Notes under the pieces: model-generated | Databases searched by the model: none | What the model was told of the DNA's origin: nothing | Seen by the model: the letters and a program-made list of their open reading frames with translations, nothing else | Translations under genes and position numbers: made by a program | NCBI GenBank assembly: GCA_017543025.1 | Contig: JAFYGX010000237.1 | Location: 1 to 42,895, forward strand | Reading direction: 5' to 3' | DNA: 42,895 bases | Origin: Solobacterium sp. | GTDB lineage: Bacteria; Bacillota_I; Bacilli_A; Erysipelotrichales; Erysipelotrichaceae | Shown: in pieces, positions 33,539 through 41,064 of the stretch | Layout of the letters: each line of letters begins with the position of its first letter | Position numbering within the stretch: position 1 is the first letter of the stretch

Positions 33539-34816
33539 ATGAAGAAAAATAGTGTGCTGAACATATGGCTGTCAGTGCCGCTTTATGCAGTTGCGGTCAC
33601 ATTGATCTGCTATATTCTGTTTTCACTGTCGTTTTTGTTTCCGGTAAAGCCGATACTGATGCATATGCAGGAATCGGCTGATACCATTACAGAAGAAGCG
33701 ATGTACGGTTCCTGGATTGAAGGCAATCCGTCGACAAAGAATGACGGGTGGTCTGAATGCATAATACTCAGTATGGCAGTATGCCCGACAGAGCCAGGAG
33801 CTGCTTTTAAAGGACCGCTGATTCTCAGAACGGTCTCCGCAAAAGGGTATGATAATGCATTTGAAGGTCTGAATGCGTATGTGAGAAATCCGGAGACAGA
33901 GACTGAAATCGGTTCAAACAACCGCTACTGGAATGGGTTTGTGATGGTGCTGAAAGCAGCTCTGATGTGCTTCAGTCTTTCGGAAGTACGGATGCTGTTT
34001 CTGTTTGTTCAGCTTTCCCTGCTTTGTCTTGTGGTGATTCATATGGCAGACAGCCATATGAACCGGGAGCTGATTCCTTTTATGCTGATGATCTATGCGA
34101 TTAATCCGGTGACGCTTGGAATGTCATTAAAACTGATTCCGGAATATCTTGTCATGCTGGGGGGATGCCTGTTTCTTCTGTGTCAGAAGGAGGAGTTTCT
34201 CTGCGACAGACGGAAGATGATGGCTGCGTTTACAGTGATCGGTACGATTACCAGCTTTTTCAATATGCTGTCATTTCCGCTGATTGCACTTGGCATTCCG
34301 CTTATGATCTGGACATGGAAGCAGAACCAGTCTTCTGAATGTTCTGTCAGAATCTTTCTGAGCAGTATCGTATCCTGGTTTGCAGGATATATGATTTCCT
34401 GGGCTTGCAAATGGATTGCATGCACGCTGTTTACGGAAGACAATCTGATTGCGGATGCGCTTCTTCGCGCAGGTATGTACCATACGGAAGGGGAGAACTA
34501 TACTGCAGTTGTTCTGCGTAACCTTGAGGTTTATAACAATCGGTTTACAATTGCGCTGTTTGCGGGGGCGCTGCTTTATTTTGCAATTCTGGCTTTCCGG
34601 AACAGGCGTTCGTTTCCTTCAACCAGGCAGCTGCTGAACTATGCGGTGATTTACGGCATACTGTTCCTGCTTCCATTTCTCTTTTTTGCGGTGATGGGAT
34701 CGGCATATGCATATAACCATCACTATATGGCATATCGGAATCTGGTCTTTGCAATTACGGCACCGGTCTGTTTTGTGATGCATTTATCTGATCCGCCTGA
34801 AACAGACGCAAACTGA
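33539..34816 (+). CDS. Polytopic membrane protein, glycosyltransferase-like
   Basis: The 425-residue protein has about ten hydrophobic segments, with a first helix near residues 9-35, an extracellular loop of about 100 residues, and helices from about 135 to 415. The pattern resembles lipid-linked glucosyltransferase-like or GT-C membrane proteins, but no DxD or other catalytic motif is certain. AAAGGATG lies ahead of the ATG. It starts 86 bases after the small basic protein. Confidence 0.65.
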   Translation: MKKNSVLNIWLSVPLYAVAVTLICYILFSLSFLFPVKPILMHMQESADTITEEAMYGSWIEGNPSTKNDGWSECIILSMAVCPTEPGAAFKGPLILRTVSAKGYDNAFEGLNAYVRNPETETEIGSNNRYWNGFVMVLKAALMCFSLSEVRMLFLFVQLSLLCLVVIHMADSHMNRELIPFMLMIYAINPVTLGMSLKLIPEYLVMLGGCLFLLCQKEEFLCDRRKMMAAFTVIGTITSFFNMLSFPLIALGIPLMIWTWKQNQSSECSVRIFLSSIVSWFAGYMISWACKWIACTLFTEDNLIADALLRAGMYHTEGENYTAVVLRNLEVYNNRFTIALFAGALLYFAILAFRNRRSFPSTRQLLNYAVIYGILFLLPFLFFAVMGSAYAYNHHYMAYRNLVFAITAPVCFVMHLSDPPETDAN

Positions 34817-35091
34817 GCGGACTATCAGGATAATGACCGCAAAATCTGTTTTCTGATTCTGAAGGCACGCTTTATTTACTGGCGGGAACCCAATAACGCT
34901 GCGGTTATCTGAATCGTTCATCACAGATTCTGTATATCATGATGAATCAGAGTCAGAAAGATGTGGTTAACGGGTTTGGGAGGTGCGTTTGTTCTGTCAT
35001 ATGGAGAGATGTATTTATATTCGGGGATTTCTGCATTGATTCACTGCGCGTATCCGGAATACTCTCTGAAACTGTGTGGTGTGGACAGAAC
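34817..35091. other. Intergenic region without supported gene
   Basis: Short open frames exist, such as one of 48 codons starting at 34961, but none has a binding site or recognisable product. Nothing else is seen before the terminator at 35092. Confidence 0.4.
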
Positions 35092-35115
35092 AAAAAGCTG
35101 CCTGTAAAAGGCAGC
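35092..35115 (-). terminator. Terminator of the nitroreductase gene
   Basis: On the minus strand GCTGCCT pairs with AGGCAGC around a five-base loop and runs into TTTTTG. Confidence 0.75.
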
Positions 35116-35164
35116 AGTGTGGATGCGGAAAAGAAACATTCCAATTGCAGGATGATGTTTGCGA

Positions 35165-35971
35165 TTAAAGAATAATGCTGAAGCAGTACTGCAGATCTCC
35201 CTGGCCGTCAATCATCGGATCATTTACAGACAGAGTCCATGCGGTATTGTTTTCATTGAGTACTTCGGTAAATGAAGCGAGTGCGATGCCAAGATCGATC
35301 TTCTGAAGATCGCCGGTGCGATCGGATGACGGAAGAGTCTGTTTTTCATAGAAATGATATGCGCCGTCTTTTCTGACAATTCTCCATGGCTGTCTGTTTA
35401 CAGCAGAAGGCGCTCTCTGAACCATCTTCAGAGCAAGTGCACATACTGGATTCTGTTCGTTCAGTGCGGTCGCAAAGTCTGTATCAAAGAACAGTTCTGT
35501 TTCCGGAAGACGATTGTCTGCTTTGACGCCTTTGCGCATCAGTGTTTCGCGTAATGCCATCTTCTTTGCCGGAATGCCGACCGGAGAAATACACGGCATG
35601 CGTTCATTGTCGGAAAGACCCATCACTTTCTCGAATGCAGGGCGATCCATTGTTCCGCCGATGAATACGGTGCCAAGACCGAGTGATTCGATATACATCA
35701 GGGCTTTCTGCATACTGAAGCCAAACGCTTCTTCAAAATGATCCTGAACTGTTACTTTGCCAAGCAGATAATACATTGCGTTGACAAGAACCGGACAGTC
35801 GAGGTTATAGTCGGACGCTTTGATGAGCTGGAATGTACATGGGATGTTAAACGGATTCGGAATATCGCGAATGTAACTGTCGATTGAATCCAGAACGGAA
35901 TCAGACAGCAAAGACTTTTCGAATGTGCGAACGCTTCTGCGGCTGCGGATAATATCTTCAAAATTGCTCAT
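35165..35971 (-). CDS. Nitroreductase-family protein
   Basis: The 268-residue flavoprotein starts with FEDIIRSRRSVRTFE, the FMN-binding Arg motif of nitroreductases. The middle has GLGTVFIGGTMDR and a Pro-Val-Gly-Ile-Pro loop (CISPVGIPAKK). The late APSAVNRQPWRIV matches the second half of a duplicated, single-chain nitroreductase fold (TM1586-like). It should reduce nitro- or quinone-type compounds with NAD(P)H. GGAGG lies before the ATG at 35971; the ORF's earlier ATG at 36010 has no site. Confidence 0.85.
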   Translation of the reverse strand: MSNFEDIIRSRRSVRTFEKSLLSDSVLDSIDSYIRDIPNPFNIPCTFQLIKASDYNLDCPVLVNAMYYLLGKVTVQDHFEEAFGFSMQKALMYIESLGLGTVFIGGTMDRPAFEKVMGLSDNERMPCISPVGIPAKKMALRETLMRKGVKADNRLPETELFFDTDFATALNEQNPVCALALKMVQRAPSAVNRQPWRIVRKDGAYHFYEKQTLPSSDRTGDLQKIDLGIALASFTEVLNENNTAWTLSVNDPMIDGQGDLQYCFSIIL

Positions 35972-36051
35972 TGCAGTACCTCCGTAAAAATCATAACCTC
36001 TGCGTTGCAAAAGTGCTTTTCATATGCCCGAATCCGGTTTCATTCCGAAAG

Positions 36052-36088
36052 AAAAAAAGAGCTTCTTCCGGAAAACCGCAGAAGCTCC
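36052..36088 (-). terminator. Terminator of the lipoprotein gene
   Basis: On the minus strand GAGCTTCT (plus 36080-36087) pairs with AGAAGCTC (plus 36059-36066) and is followed by seven Ts. Confidence 0.75.
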
Positions 36089-36107
36089 TTCAGCTGTGTT
36101 TGTCTGT

Positions 36108-36620
36108 TTACTGACGGGCAAATACAGTTACAACATGCATATATGGGTCAGTTTCGTTGAACTCCCGCATCAGAACATCCTCTACCGGATCATAAATGTA
36201 GACTTCTCCTTCCGATGCGTCTGCTTCTGTGACCGTATAGCTGCCGGTGTCGTTGGTTACCCAGGTGACCTTCTTTTCAACCTGATCCGGGCCATCTACG
36301 ACAACCATTGTTCCTGTTCCATCTTCTGCGAATGTGTAAACGTTATTCTTTTCGCCGAACATGGAAGCGTGATCGTCTTCTTTGACTTCGGCCGGCTGTT
36401 CACCTTCCTTTTCGGAAACGAGAACTTTCGAGAGCTTCCAGGAGCCGACAATGGCAGCCTGAGTGGAAGCTGTCTCAGCCGTCGCAGCAGGTGTTTCAGC
36501 TGTTTCTGCTGTAGCAGCAGGTGCAGCTGTAGCGGCCGGTGTGGCAGTTTTTCCGCAGGCTCCAAGACACAATGTCATCGCAGCTGAACAGAATGCGGCT
36601 GTAAGTTTTGCGTATTTCAT
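36108..36620 (-). CDS. Small lipoprotein with Ala/Thr-rich linker
   Basis: The 170-residue protein has a type II signal peptide with lipobox LGAC (Cys22). A low-complexity Ala/Thr/Pro/Glu linker (about 25-56) follows, and then a beta-rich domain starting IVGSWKLSKV, the pattern of lipocalin-like or DUF4923-like surface domains. AAGGAAAG precedes the ATG. It is a single-gene unit with its own terminator. Function unknown. Confidence 0.78.
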   Translation of the reverse strand: MKYAKLTAAFCSAAMTLCLGACGKTATPAATAAPAATAETAETPAATAETASTQAAIVGSWKLSKVLVSEKEGEQPAEVKEDDHASMFGEKNNVYTFAEDGTGTMVVVDGPDQVEKKVTWVTNDTGSYTVTEADASEGEVYIYDPVEDVLMREFNETDPYMHVVTVFARQ

Positions 36621-36952
36621 AATTTCTTTCCTTCTTTCTCAGCGCGTGATGCGCAAGAACAAGACTAATACAAACATCGAACTTAAGCAATCCATACAAT
36701 GAATCAGTTTGCGTTATACAGCAGGTATAACGGGCTGCCGGAAGTGTCAGAGTAATGCCTGTTATCTTTGATGTTATGCAGGGCTGTTTCTGCGTCTTCA
36801 GGATGTACCAGCGCTGTAAAGTGATCGTGTCTGTGATCAGATTCTGTTTAAACCTGAAGCTTGTTAATGCCGCCAAGAAAAACCGCAGGCAGTCAGAAGG
36901 ATGAACAGATTAGTTAAAAAGGTTAAATAATTTGTAAAATCAGAAAAAACTA
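36621..36952. other. Intergenic region upstream of the tRNA-like RNA
   Basis: About 330 bases with no supported gene on either strand. The left end carries the ribosome binding site and promoter region of the minus-strand lipoprotein gene. Confidence 0.4.
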
Positions 36953-36981
36953 TTGCATTGCAATGTTCGGTATGCTATAAA
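36953..36981 (+). promoter_or_regulatory. Promoter of the tRNA-like RNA gene
   Basis: TTGCAT (36953-36958) and TATAAA (36976-36981) are exactly 17 bases apart. The expected start point, seven to nine bases downstream, coincides with the first base of the RNA's acceptor-like stem at 36990. Confidence 0.7.
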
Positions 36982-36989
36982 AAATACGT

Positions 36990-37084
36990 GGAGTGTAGCT
37001 CAATATTAGAGTAAGTGTAAGATCAGTGGCGCATGCGCGTCACCGAGTTTGTAACAGGTTGTTGGTGTAAGTCCAATCACTCCC
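36990..37084 (+). ncRNA. tRNA-like small RNA without canonical anticodon arm
   Basis: The ends pair as an acceptor stem: GGAGTG (36990-36995) with CACTCC (37078-37083). TA and then a D-arm follow (GCTC AATATTA GAGT, 36998-37012). A T-arm-like hairpin GTTGG TGTAAGT CCAAT precedes the 3' stem. The acceptor has six rather than seven pairs, the D-loop lacks GG, and the T-loop lacks the T-C pair that normally contacts it. Where an anticodon arm should be there is a GC-rich hairpin, GTGGCGC paired with GCGTCAC (about 37026-37043), with no U33-type loop. It is about 95 nt long, starts at its own promoter and ends before a strong terminator. No CCA is encoded. It may be a degenerate tRNA, a YrlA-like RNA or a new RNA. 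Confidence 0.65.
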
Positions 37085-37090
37085 AAATAT

Positions 37091-37124
37091 CCGTATATAT
37101 TATATATATATACGGATTTTTTTT
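37091..37124 (+). terminator. Strong terminator of the tRNA-like RNA gene
   Basis: CCGTATATAT (37091-37100) pairs with ATATATACGG (37106-37115), followed by A and eight Ts. Confidence 0.85.
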
Positions 37125-37166
37125 GGTTATATGCCAGAAAATTGATATGCGCAGTTAAGGGGCTGA

Positions 37167-37271
37167 AATCTGTCCGGAAAGAGCTCGACATATGACGGTA
37201 ACGAGTCTCAGTATAAGGTGAATGGAAGGTCGTACAGCTTCGAAAGAGCAGGAGAGCTGATCTGCGAATAA
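37167..37271 (+). pseudogene. Possible coding remnant
   Basis: A 34-codon open stretch ending in TAA reads SGKSSTYDGNESQYKVNG and then RSYSFERAGELICE. It has protein-like composition, with no start codon or binding site, as expected for the tail of a deleted gene. Family not recognised. The rest of 37125-37490 holds nothing else that I can support. Confidence 0.25.
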
Positions 37272-37490
37272 AACCGGCATCAGATATTGTTCTGTGTGCA
37301 GAACATCATTACTTTGCGCAAGATCCTTATTTCTTTTGCATAAGTAATCCGGAATTATCACGCCATCATTTAATTTTGGTGCAGCTGCAGAAGCATCGGT
37401 GACAGCCACCGGGCAATAGCTGAATTCCGGTGAAATCGAATTCAGATTATTGGATTCAATGCTATTATGGTGAAAAAGAAGGAGATCATT

Positions 37491-37781
37491 ATGCCAAGAC
37501 CTAAAGGAAGCAAGAACAAGGTGAGTTCCAAAAAGGAAAAGATTGCAGAAAAATCCATTGATCTGATTGATCGGGAGATCGCAGAAGCAGAAGAAACAAT
37601 CGCTTCTCTGAACGAAACATTAAAGGAGCAGAAACACAAGCTCAAGAGGCTACAGAAAGAAAAAGCAATTGCAGAAAAAGCTGAAGAAAAGGCGAAGAAA
37701 GAAAGCGAAAAGAAGAAGCTTCTGGAAGCGCTGGAAAACAGCACCAAGTCTGCAGAAGAAATAATAGAATTTCTGAAATGA
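37491..37781 (+). CDS. Small coiled-coil protein with AT-hook-like N-terminus
   Basis: The 96-residue protein starts MPRPKGSKNK, an AT-hook-like or basic DNA-contact motif. It then forms a nearly uninterrupted coiled coil (about residues 20-90: IDREIAEAEETIASLNETL, KEKAIAEKAEEKAKKESEKK). Such proteins are common in mobile or accessory regions. AAGGAG lies before the ATG at 37491; the ORF opens at 37467 without a site. Confidence 0.7.
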   Translation: MPRPKGSKNKVSSKKEKIAEKSIDLIDREIAEAEETIASLNETLKEQKHKLKRLQKEKAIAEKAEEKAKKESEKKKLLEALENSTKSAEEIIEFLK

Positions 37782-37823
37782 ACTTCAGTATCACTCATCG
37801 AAACAGAAAGGAAGGACAAAAAT

Positions 37824-38195
37824 ATGAGTGGATTCATGATCAGGAAAACGGACAGCGGGTATTCATTTAATCTAACGGCTGACAACAACAAAATTGTCGG
37901 AACATCTCAGGTTTATTCTTCAAAACCAGCATGTCTGAAAGGAATTGAGAGTGTTGAGAGTAATGTATTGTACGCTCCGGTAGAAGACCAGACTGCAAAG
38001 GATTATACAACTGAGCCAAACCCCAAGTTTGAGATCTTTACAGACAAGGGGGACGAATATCGTTTCCGTCTTAAAGCATCCAACGGAGAGATTATTCTGT
38101 CCAGTGAAAGTTATACGACCAAAGAGAATTGCCTGAAAGCAATTGATTCGGTCAAGTATAATACCATCTGGTCTGACATCAGAGAAGAGGAATAA
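37824..38195 (+). CDS. YegP-like DUF1508 protein with two repeats
   Basis: The 123-residue protein contains two DUF1508 repeats: GYSFNLTADNNKIVGTSQVYSSKPACLKGIESV, described here by its residues 13-45, and the second with DEYRFRLKASNGEIILSSES and CLKAIDSV. Each repeat is a small beta-sheet plus helix unit, as in YegP. The role is unknown, although such proteins are often stress-associated. AAGGAAGG precedes the ATG. It follows the coiled-coil gene by 42 bases and likely shares its transcript. Confidence 0.85.
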   Translation: MSGFMIRKTDSGYSFNLTADNNKIVGTSQVYSSKPACLKGIESVESNVLYAPVEDQTAKDYTTEPNPKFEIFTDKGDEYRFRLKASNGEIILSSESYTTKENCLKAIDSVKYNTIWSDIREEE

Positions 38196-38202
38196 CATAA
38201 GC

Positions 38203-38247
38203 GGCAGTTTTCAGGATTACAGTTCTGGAAGCTGTCTTTTTTTTTTT
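38203..38247 (+). terminator. Terminator after the DUF1508 gene
   Basis: GGCAGTTTTCAG (38203-38214) pairs with CTGGAAGCTGTC (38225-38236), with a few G-U pairs, and is followed by eleven Ts. Confidence 0.85.
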
Positions 38248-38405
38248 GTAAAACTGCGATAATCCGATGATGGATATATTGATAATGCGGTGAGTGAAGG
38301 GTGACGAAATGGCTTCCCGGTCCTGCCATAACTGTTTTATCTGTAGTCTCCGGTTAAATTGCAAGACGATTCCGGGGAAGCCTGCATTTAGCATTACTCC
38401 ATGAA

Positions 38406-38645
38406 AAAATAGTCATATTTTTGAACATTGCTGACAGAGTAGTGTCTCTTGAAATATTCAATGATCCATCTTGACAAGCGGGCCCATCCCCCTGCACCCT
38501 GAGATGCCGAAAAACGGGCGAAAAATAGTCATATATGCTGTTTTTCCGCACAAGCATAGCAAGGGGGGATCATCCCCTTGATCAAGACGGCTTTCACGGC
38601 ATATTTTCAAGAGAGTGAAAACCTCAGGAAATGTTCAAAAATACG
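38406..38645. repeat. MITE-like long imperfect inverted repeat
   Basis: TATTTTTGAACATT near the left end recurs inverted as AATGTTCAAAAATA near the right end (about 38630-38643). Inside these, CTCTTGAAA-TAT matches ATAT-TTTCAAGAG, and the CATCTTGA...ATCCCCC block matches its inverted counterpart near 38565-38590. The whole unit can fold into one long hairpin with its loop near 38525. A 14-base direct repeat AAAAATAGTCATAT marks the left end (38406) and the loop (38521). It has no coding capacity, so a non-autonomous element is likely. Confidence 0.6.
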
Positions 38646-38649
38646 ACCC

Positions 38650-38716
38650 TGCAGTTTTTCCGGATTCTTTATGCAGTTTAACCGGAATCATCATGCAGTT
38701 GGTCCGGAGACCGCAT
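38650..38716. repeat. Three 22-bp-spaced TGCAGTT...CCGGA repeats
   Basis: TGCAGTT-NNN-CCGGA occurs at 38650, 38672 and 38694, spaced exactly 22 bp. The units are similar beyond the core (for example TGCAGTTTAACCGGAATCAT). This is the spacing and design expected of transposase-binding sites at the end of an IS21- or Tn7-type element. No matching transposase gene lies in the window. Confidence 0.6.
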
Positions 38717-38807
38717 TAGCATAAAAGAAAAGTTTTGATTCAGATTTAAGGCGTACGAAAAGTGCATTCATATCAGAACTGGGATCATCCGGTTCTTTTT
38801 ACGATTC

Positions 38808-39017
38808 TCATAAGAGCGGGAAAGGGCGTTTCACTCGCTCAGACAGCGCAGTGATCCCGGCATTGATTGCAGTGCTGTTCTTCCTCTTCTGTACGGTTTC
38901 TGCAGTAAACACCGGTGCAGCAGCTTTGCGGCCATGGGAGCAGTTCTGTATGATATTCTCCGTTTCAGGATCCAACTTGCCAATGCAGCGCTTATGCTTG
39001 CTTGTCTGGACTGGCAG
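38808..39017 (-). pseudogene. Relic of an IS4/IS1634-type transposase N-terminus
   Basis: On the minus strand an open stretch reads KHKRCIGKLDPETENI, then NCSHGRKAAAPVFTAETVQKR and ends RPFPLL-stop. The CIGKLDPET segment matches the N-terminal domain of IS4-clan transposases, and the window's own transposase has SVCIGVLQNPKD at the equivalent place. No start codon or catalytic region remains. Upstream the reading continues in another frame, suggesting a frameshifted fragment. Confidence 0.4.
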
Positions 39018-39121
39018 TTATTCACCGTCTTGTCTGCTGCAGTCGACTTCGTATCGGATTTCTGTGCGTAAGGACATGATTTTGCGTTATCTTCTTCTTC
39101 CCGATAGCTTTCGATGAGCAG

Positions 39122-39149
39122 GCCGGGGAATCAATGATGATTCCCCGGC
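39122..39149. repeat. 12-bp perfect hairpin without T-run
   Basis: GCCGGGGAATCA pairs with TGATTCCCCGGC around a four-base loop. No T-tract follows on either strand, so it is not a standard terminator; a REP-like element or transposon tip is possible. Confidence 0.5.
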
Positions 39150-39205
39150 AGCCGGTGCCTGTTCGTGACTTTTAAGCCTGAAGATGTATGACATGCCTGT
39201 CATAG

Positions 39206-39241
39206 AAAAAAGCTGATAAGTTTATATTCTCATCAGCTTTT
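39206..39241 (-). terminator. Terminator of the thioredoxin-like lipoprotein gene
   Basis: On the minus strand AAAAGCTGAT pairs perfectly with ATCAGCTTTT and ends in six Ts. Confidence 0.75.
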
Positions 39242-39285
39242 GATCATTATTTTATGCATCACTGCAGGCCTTTAGCCAGACTGTT

Positions 39286-40704
39286 TCACTTTTTGGTTAC
39301 TTCAGCAGTAATGGAGATGCTTTCATCCGACATGTAAGCGGAGTAATCCTTGTCATAGGAGTAACCTTCCGGCACAGAAACGATCTGGATGTGATACGGA
39401 TATGCCGGACCTGTGAAGAATGCGATACCCGCTTCATTTGTCTCAGAGATATTGCATTCGCTGTCGGTGCAGAAGCCTATCACAGCACCGCTGACAGGAT
39501 CTCCGTTCTGGTCAATGACCTGTACGGAATAGGTGTTCTCATCATTCGGCACAGGGGTTTCATATGAGGTATCAATCTTTTCACCGGCAATAAGCATTTC
39601 AATGTATTTCTCATACTTTTCAGGATTTGCGCCACGGATCGGCAGTGCGGCTATCTTTCCGTTCCTGTCCACGAAATAGGTGAACGGTGTGCCATGGAAC
39701 GGAAACATCTTATCAACAGATTCACTGGCCGCAAGATTCATTGCGAAATTGTAGCTTCCGACCGTCTTCTTTGCCGCAGCGATCAGTTCTTCATTCTCTG
39801 CATTCGCACAGTAGGTAACAATCGCTACGCCTTTATCCGCATATTTCTTTGCCATCTCATCAATTGCCGGGAACTCTTCCACGCAGTAGTCGCACCAGGT
39901 GCGCCAGATATTGACCATGGTGTACTCGTTCTTTGCGAACAGATCCTTACTGGTAATCCTGTTTCCGTCAAGGTCTTCTGCCTCAAATGAAATCTGTGTT
40001 CCGATTTCGGGATATACGACAGACGGGTTGCGAGTGATCGGTGTAATGTACTTCGTACAGTTTTCTTCCATGTCAGCACAAAGTTCCTTATACTCTTCCA
40101 CCAGATCAGGATCTGCTTCTCCCATATAGCTCTGAATCTCAGGATCATCGGTATTCAGCGTCAGCGCATAATACCTGTATCCGTCTTTTTCGCCGATTTC
40201 AAAATGCTTCCTGACGGGCGTTTCGTCGCCGCCGAGGGCTTCGTCAACAATTTCCTTGTACCCGCGTCCGCCATTAATAGCGACGATCACAGCCAGAGGA
40301 AACTTTCCGCTGTAATATGCGTTAGCCTTTTCCACTATCTCATCCGTGATATTGGTATCACTCGTGATTGTGCTGTACCATGCATCAAATTCATCCCGTT
40401 CCTCCTTCGTGTGCATCAGATAATTGACGTTGGCGGACAGAATTCCGCATCCGACATCGATTTCTCCGCCGTCAGAAGGCTGCATAATCGCTCCTTTCAG
40501 ATTTACGTATTTTTCCGGAAGAGAAATTCTGATTCCGGTTTCCGGAAGTTCCTTTTCAAATCCTGCGGCTTCTTCCGGAGTTGCGGTCTCGGTTGTTTCC
40601 GAGTCCTTCACCTCTGCAGAAGCGGTGGCTTCCGGAGCGGTATAGCCGCCGCATCCGGCAAGCAGTGCGGCCACGGCAAGAAATAAACAAGTTTTCTTAA
40701 ACAT
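39286..40704 (-). CDS. Thioredoxin-like (TlpA/ResA-type) lipoprotein with extra N- and C-terminal domains
   Basis: The 472-residue protein has a lipoprotein signal (lipobox LLAGC, Cys18) and an Ala/Thr/Glu-rich linker. An N-terminal domain of unknown type (about 50-235, starting ETGIRISLPEKYV) precedes a redoxin domain (about 250-385) whose active site WCDYC is in NIWRTWCDYCVEEFP. The cis-Pro loop GTPFTYFVD is present. A C-terminal Ig/Cna-like beta domain (about 395-470, VQVIDQNGDPVSGAVIGF) closes the protein. It should be an extracytoplasmic thiol-disulfide reductase. It could serve cytochrome c maturation, where a ResA-like reductase is otherwise missing, but this is inference. GGAGG lies before the ATG at 40704. 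Confidence 0.8.
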   Translation of the reverse strand: MFKKTCLFLAVAALLAGCGGYTAPEATASAEVKDSETTETATPEEAAGFEKELPETGIRISLPEKYVNLKGAIMQPSDGGEIDVGCGILSANVNYLMHTKEERDEFDAWYSTITSDTNITDEIVEKANAYYSGKFPLAVIVAINGGRGYKEIVDEALGGDETPVRKHFEIGEKDGYRYYALTLNTDDPEIQSYMGEADPDLVEEYKELCADMEENCTKYITPITRNPSVVYPEIGTQISFEAEDLDGNRITSKDLFAKNEYTMVNIWRTWCDYCVEEFPAIDEMAKKYADKGVAIVTYCANAENEELIAAAKKTVGSYNFAMNLAASESVDKMFPFHGTPFTYFVDRNGKIAALPIRGANPEKYEKYIEMLIAGEKIDTSYETPVPNDENTYSVQVIDQNGDPVSGAVIGFCTDSECNISETNEAGIAFFTGPAYPYHIQIVSVPEGYSYDKDYSAYMSDESISITAEVTKK

Positions 40705-41012
40705 AATTCCTCCTGCTGCTAAAATTCAGCATATATCGATTATATCGTTCTCTGCATTCTGTAGTTATAAAAATACTGCCGGGCTATTCAGCATTTTGTG
40801 CAGAATTATTTATTTTTGAAGTCATATCAGGCATCACATATTTAATCCGGTTGAAGATGTTTTCCCCGAACTTCCCAAATAATATAGCCTCGTCTCTCTG
40901 AAACAAGTTATTCAGTCACCTTCTATTATCCATGAATATCGCCCAAGCGCCGCATAAAACCGGCTATTTTCAGTTGGATCCGGATAAAGTGAAAGGATAT
41001 TCATGAATACGC

Positions 41013-41040
41013 TTGACTCGCCTATTAACGAGGCTATATT
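41013..41040 (+). promoter_or_regulatory. Transposase promoter overlapping an internal terminal-repeat copy
   Basis: TTGACT (41013-41018) and TATATT (41035-41040) are 16 bases apart. The -10 lies inside ACGAGGCTATATT, which copies the ACGAGGTTATATT of the right terminal repeat in the same orientation. Confidence 0.6.
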
Positions 41041-41064
41041 ATAGCTTCGTAAGGAGAGCGATTC

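Noticed and set aside
34961..35107. 48-codon ORF starting MWLTGLGGAFVLSYGEMYLY
   Set aside because: It has no ribosome binding site, runs into the nitroreductase terminator and matches nothing I know.
38650..38716. CRISPR array
   Set aside because: Period 22 bp with a conserved core of about 12 bases split by variable bases; far too short for repeat plus spacer.
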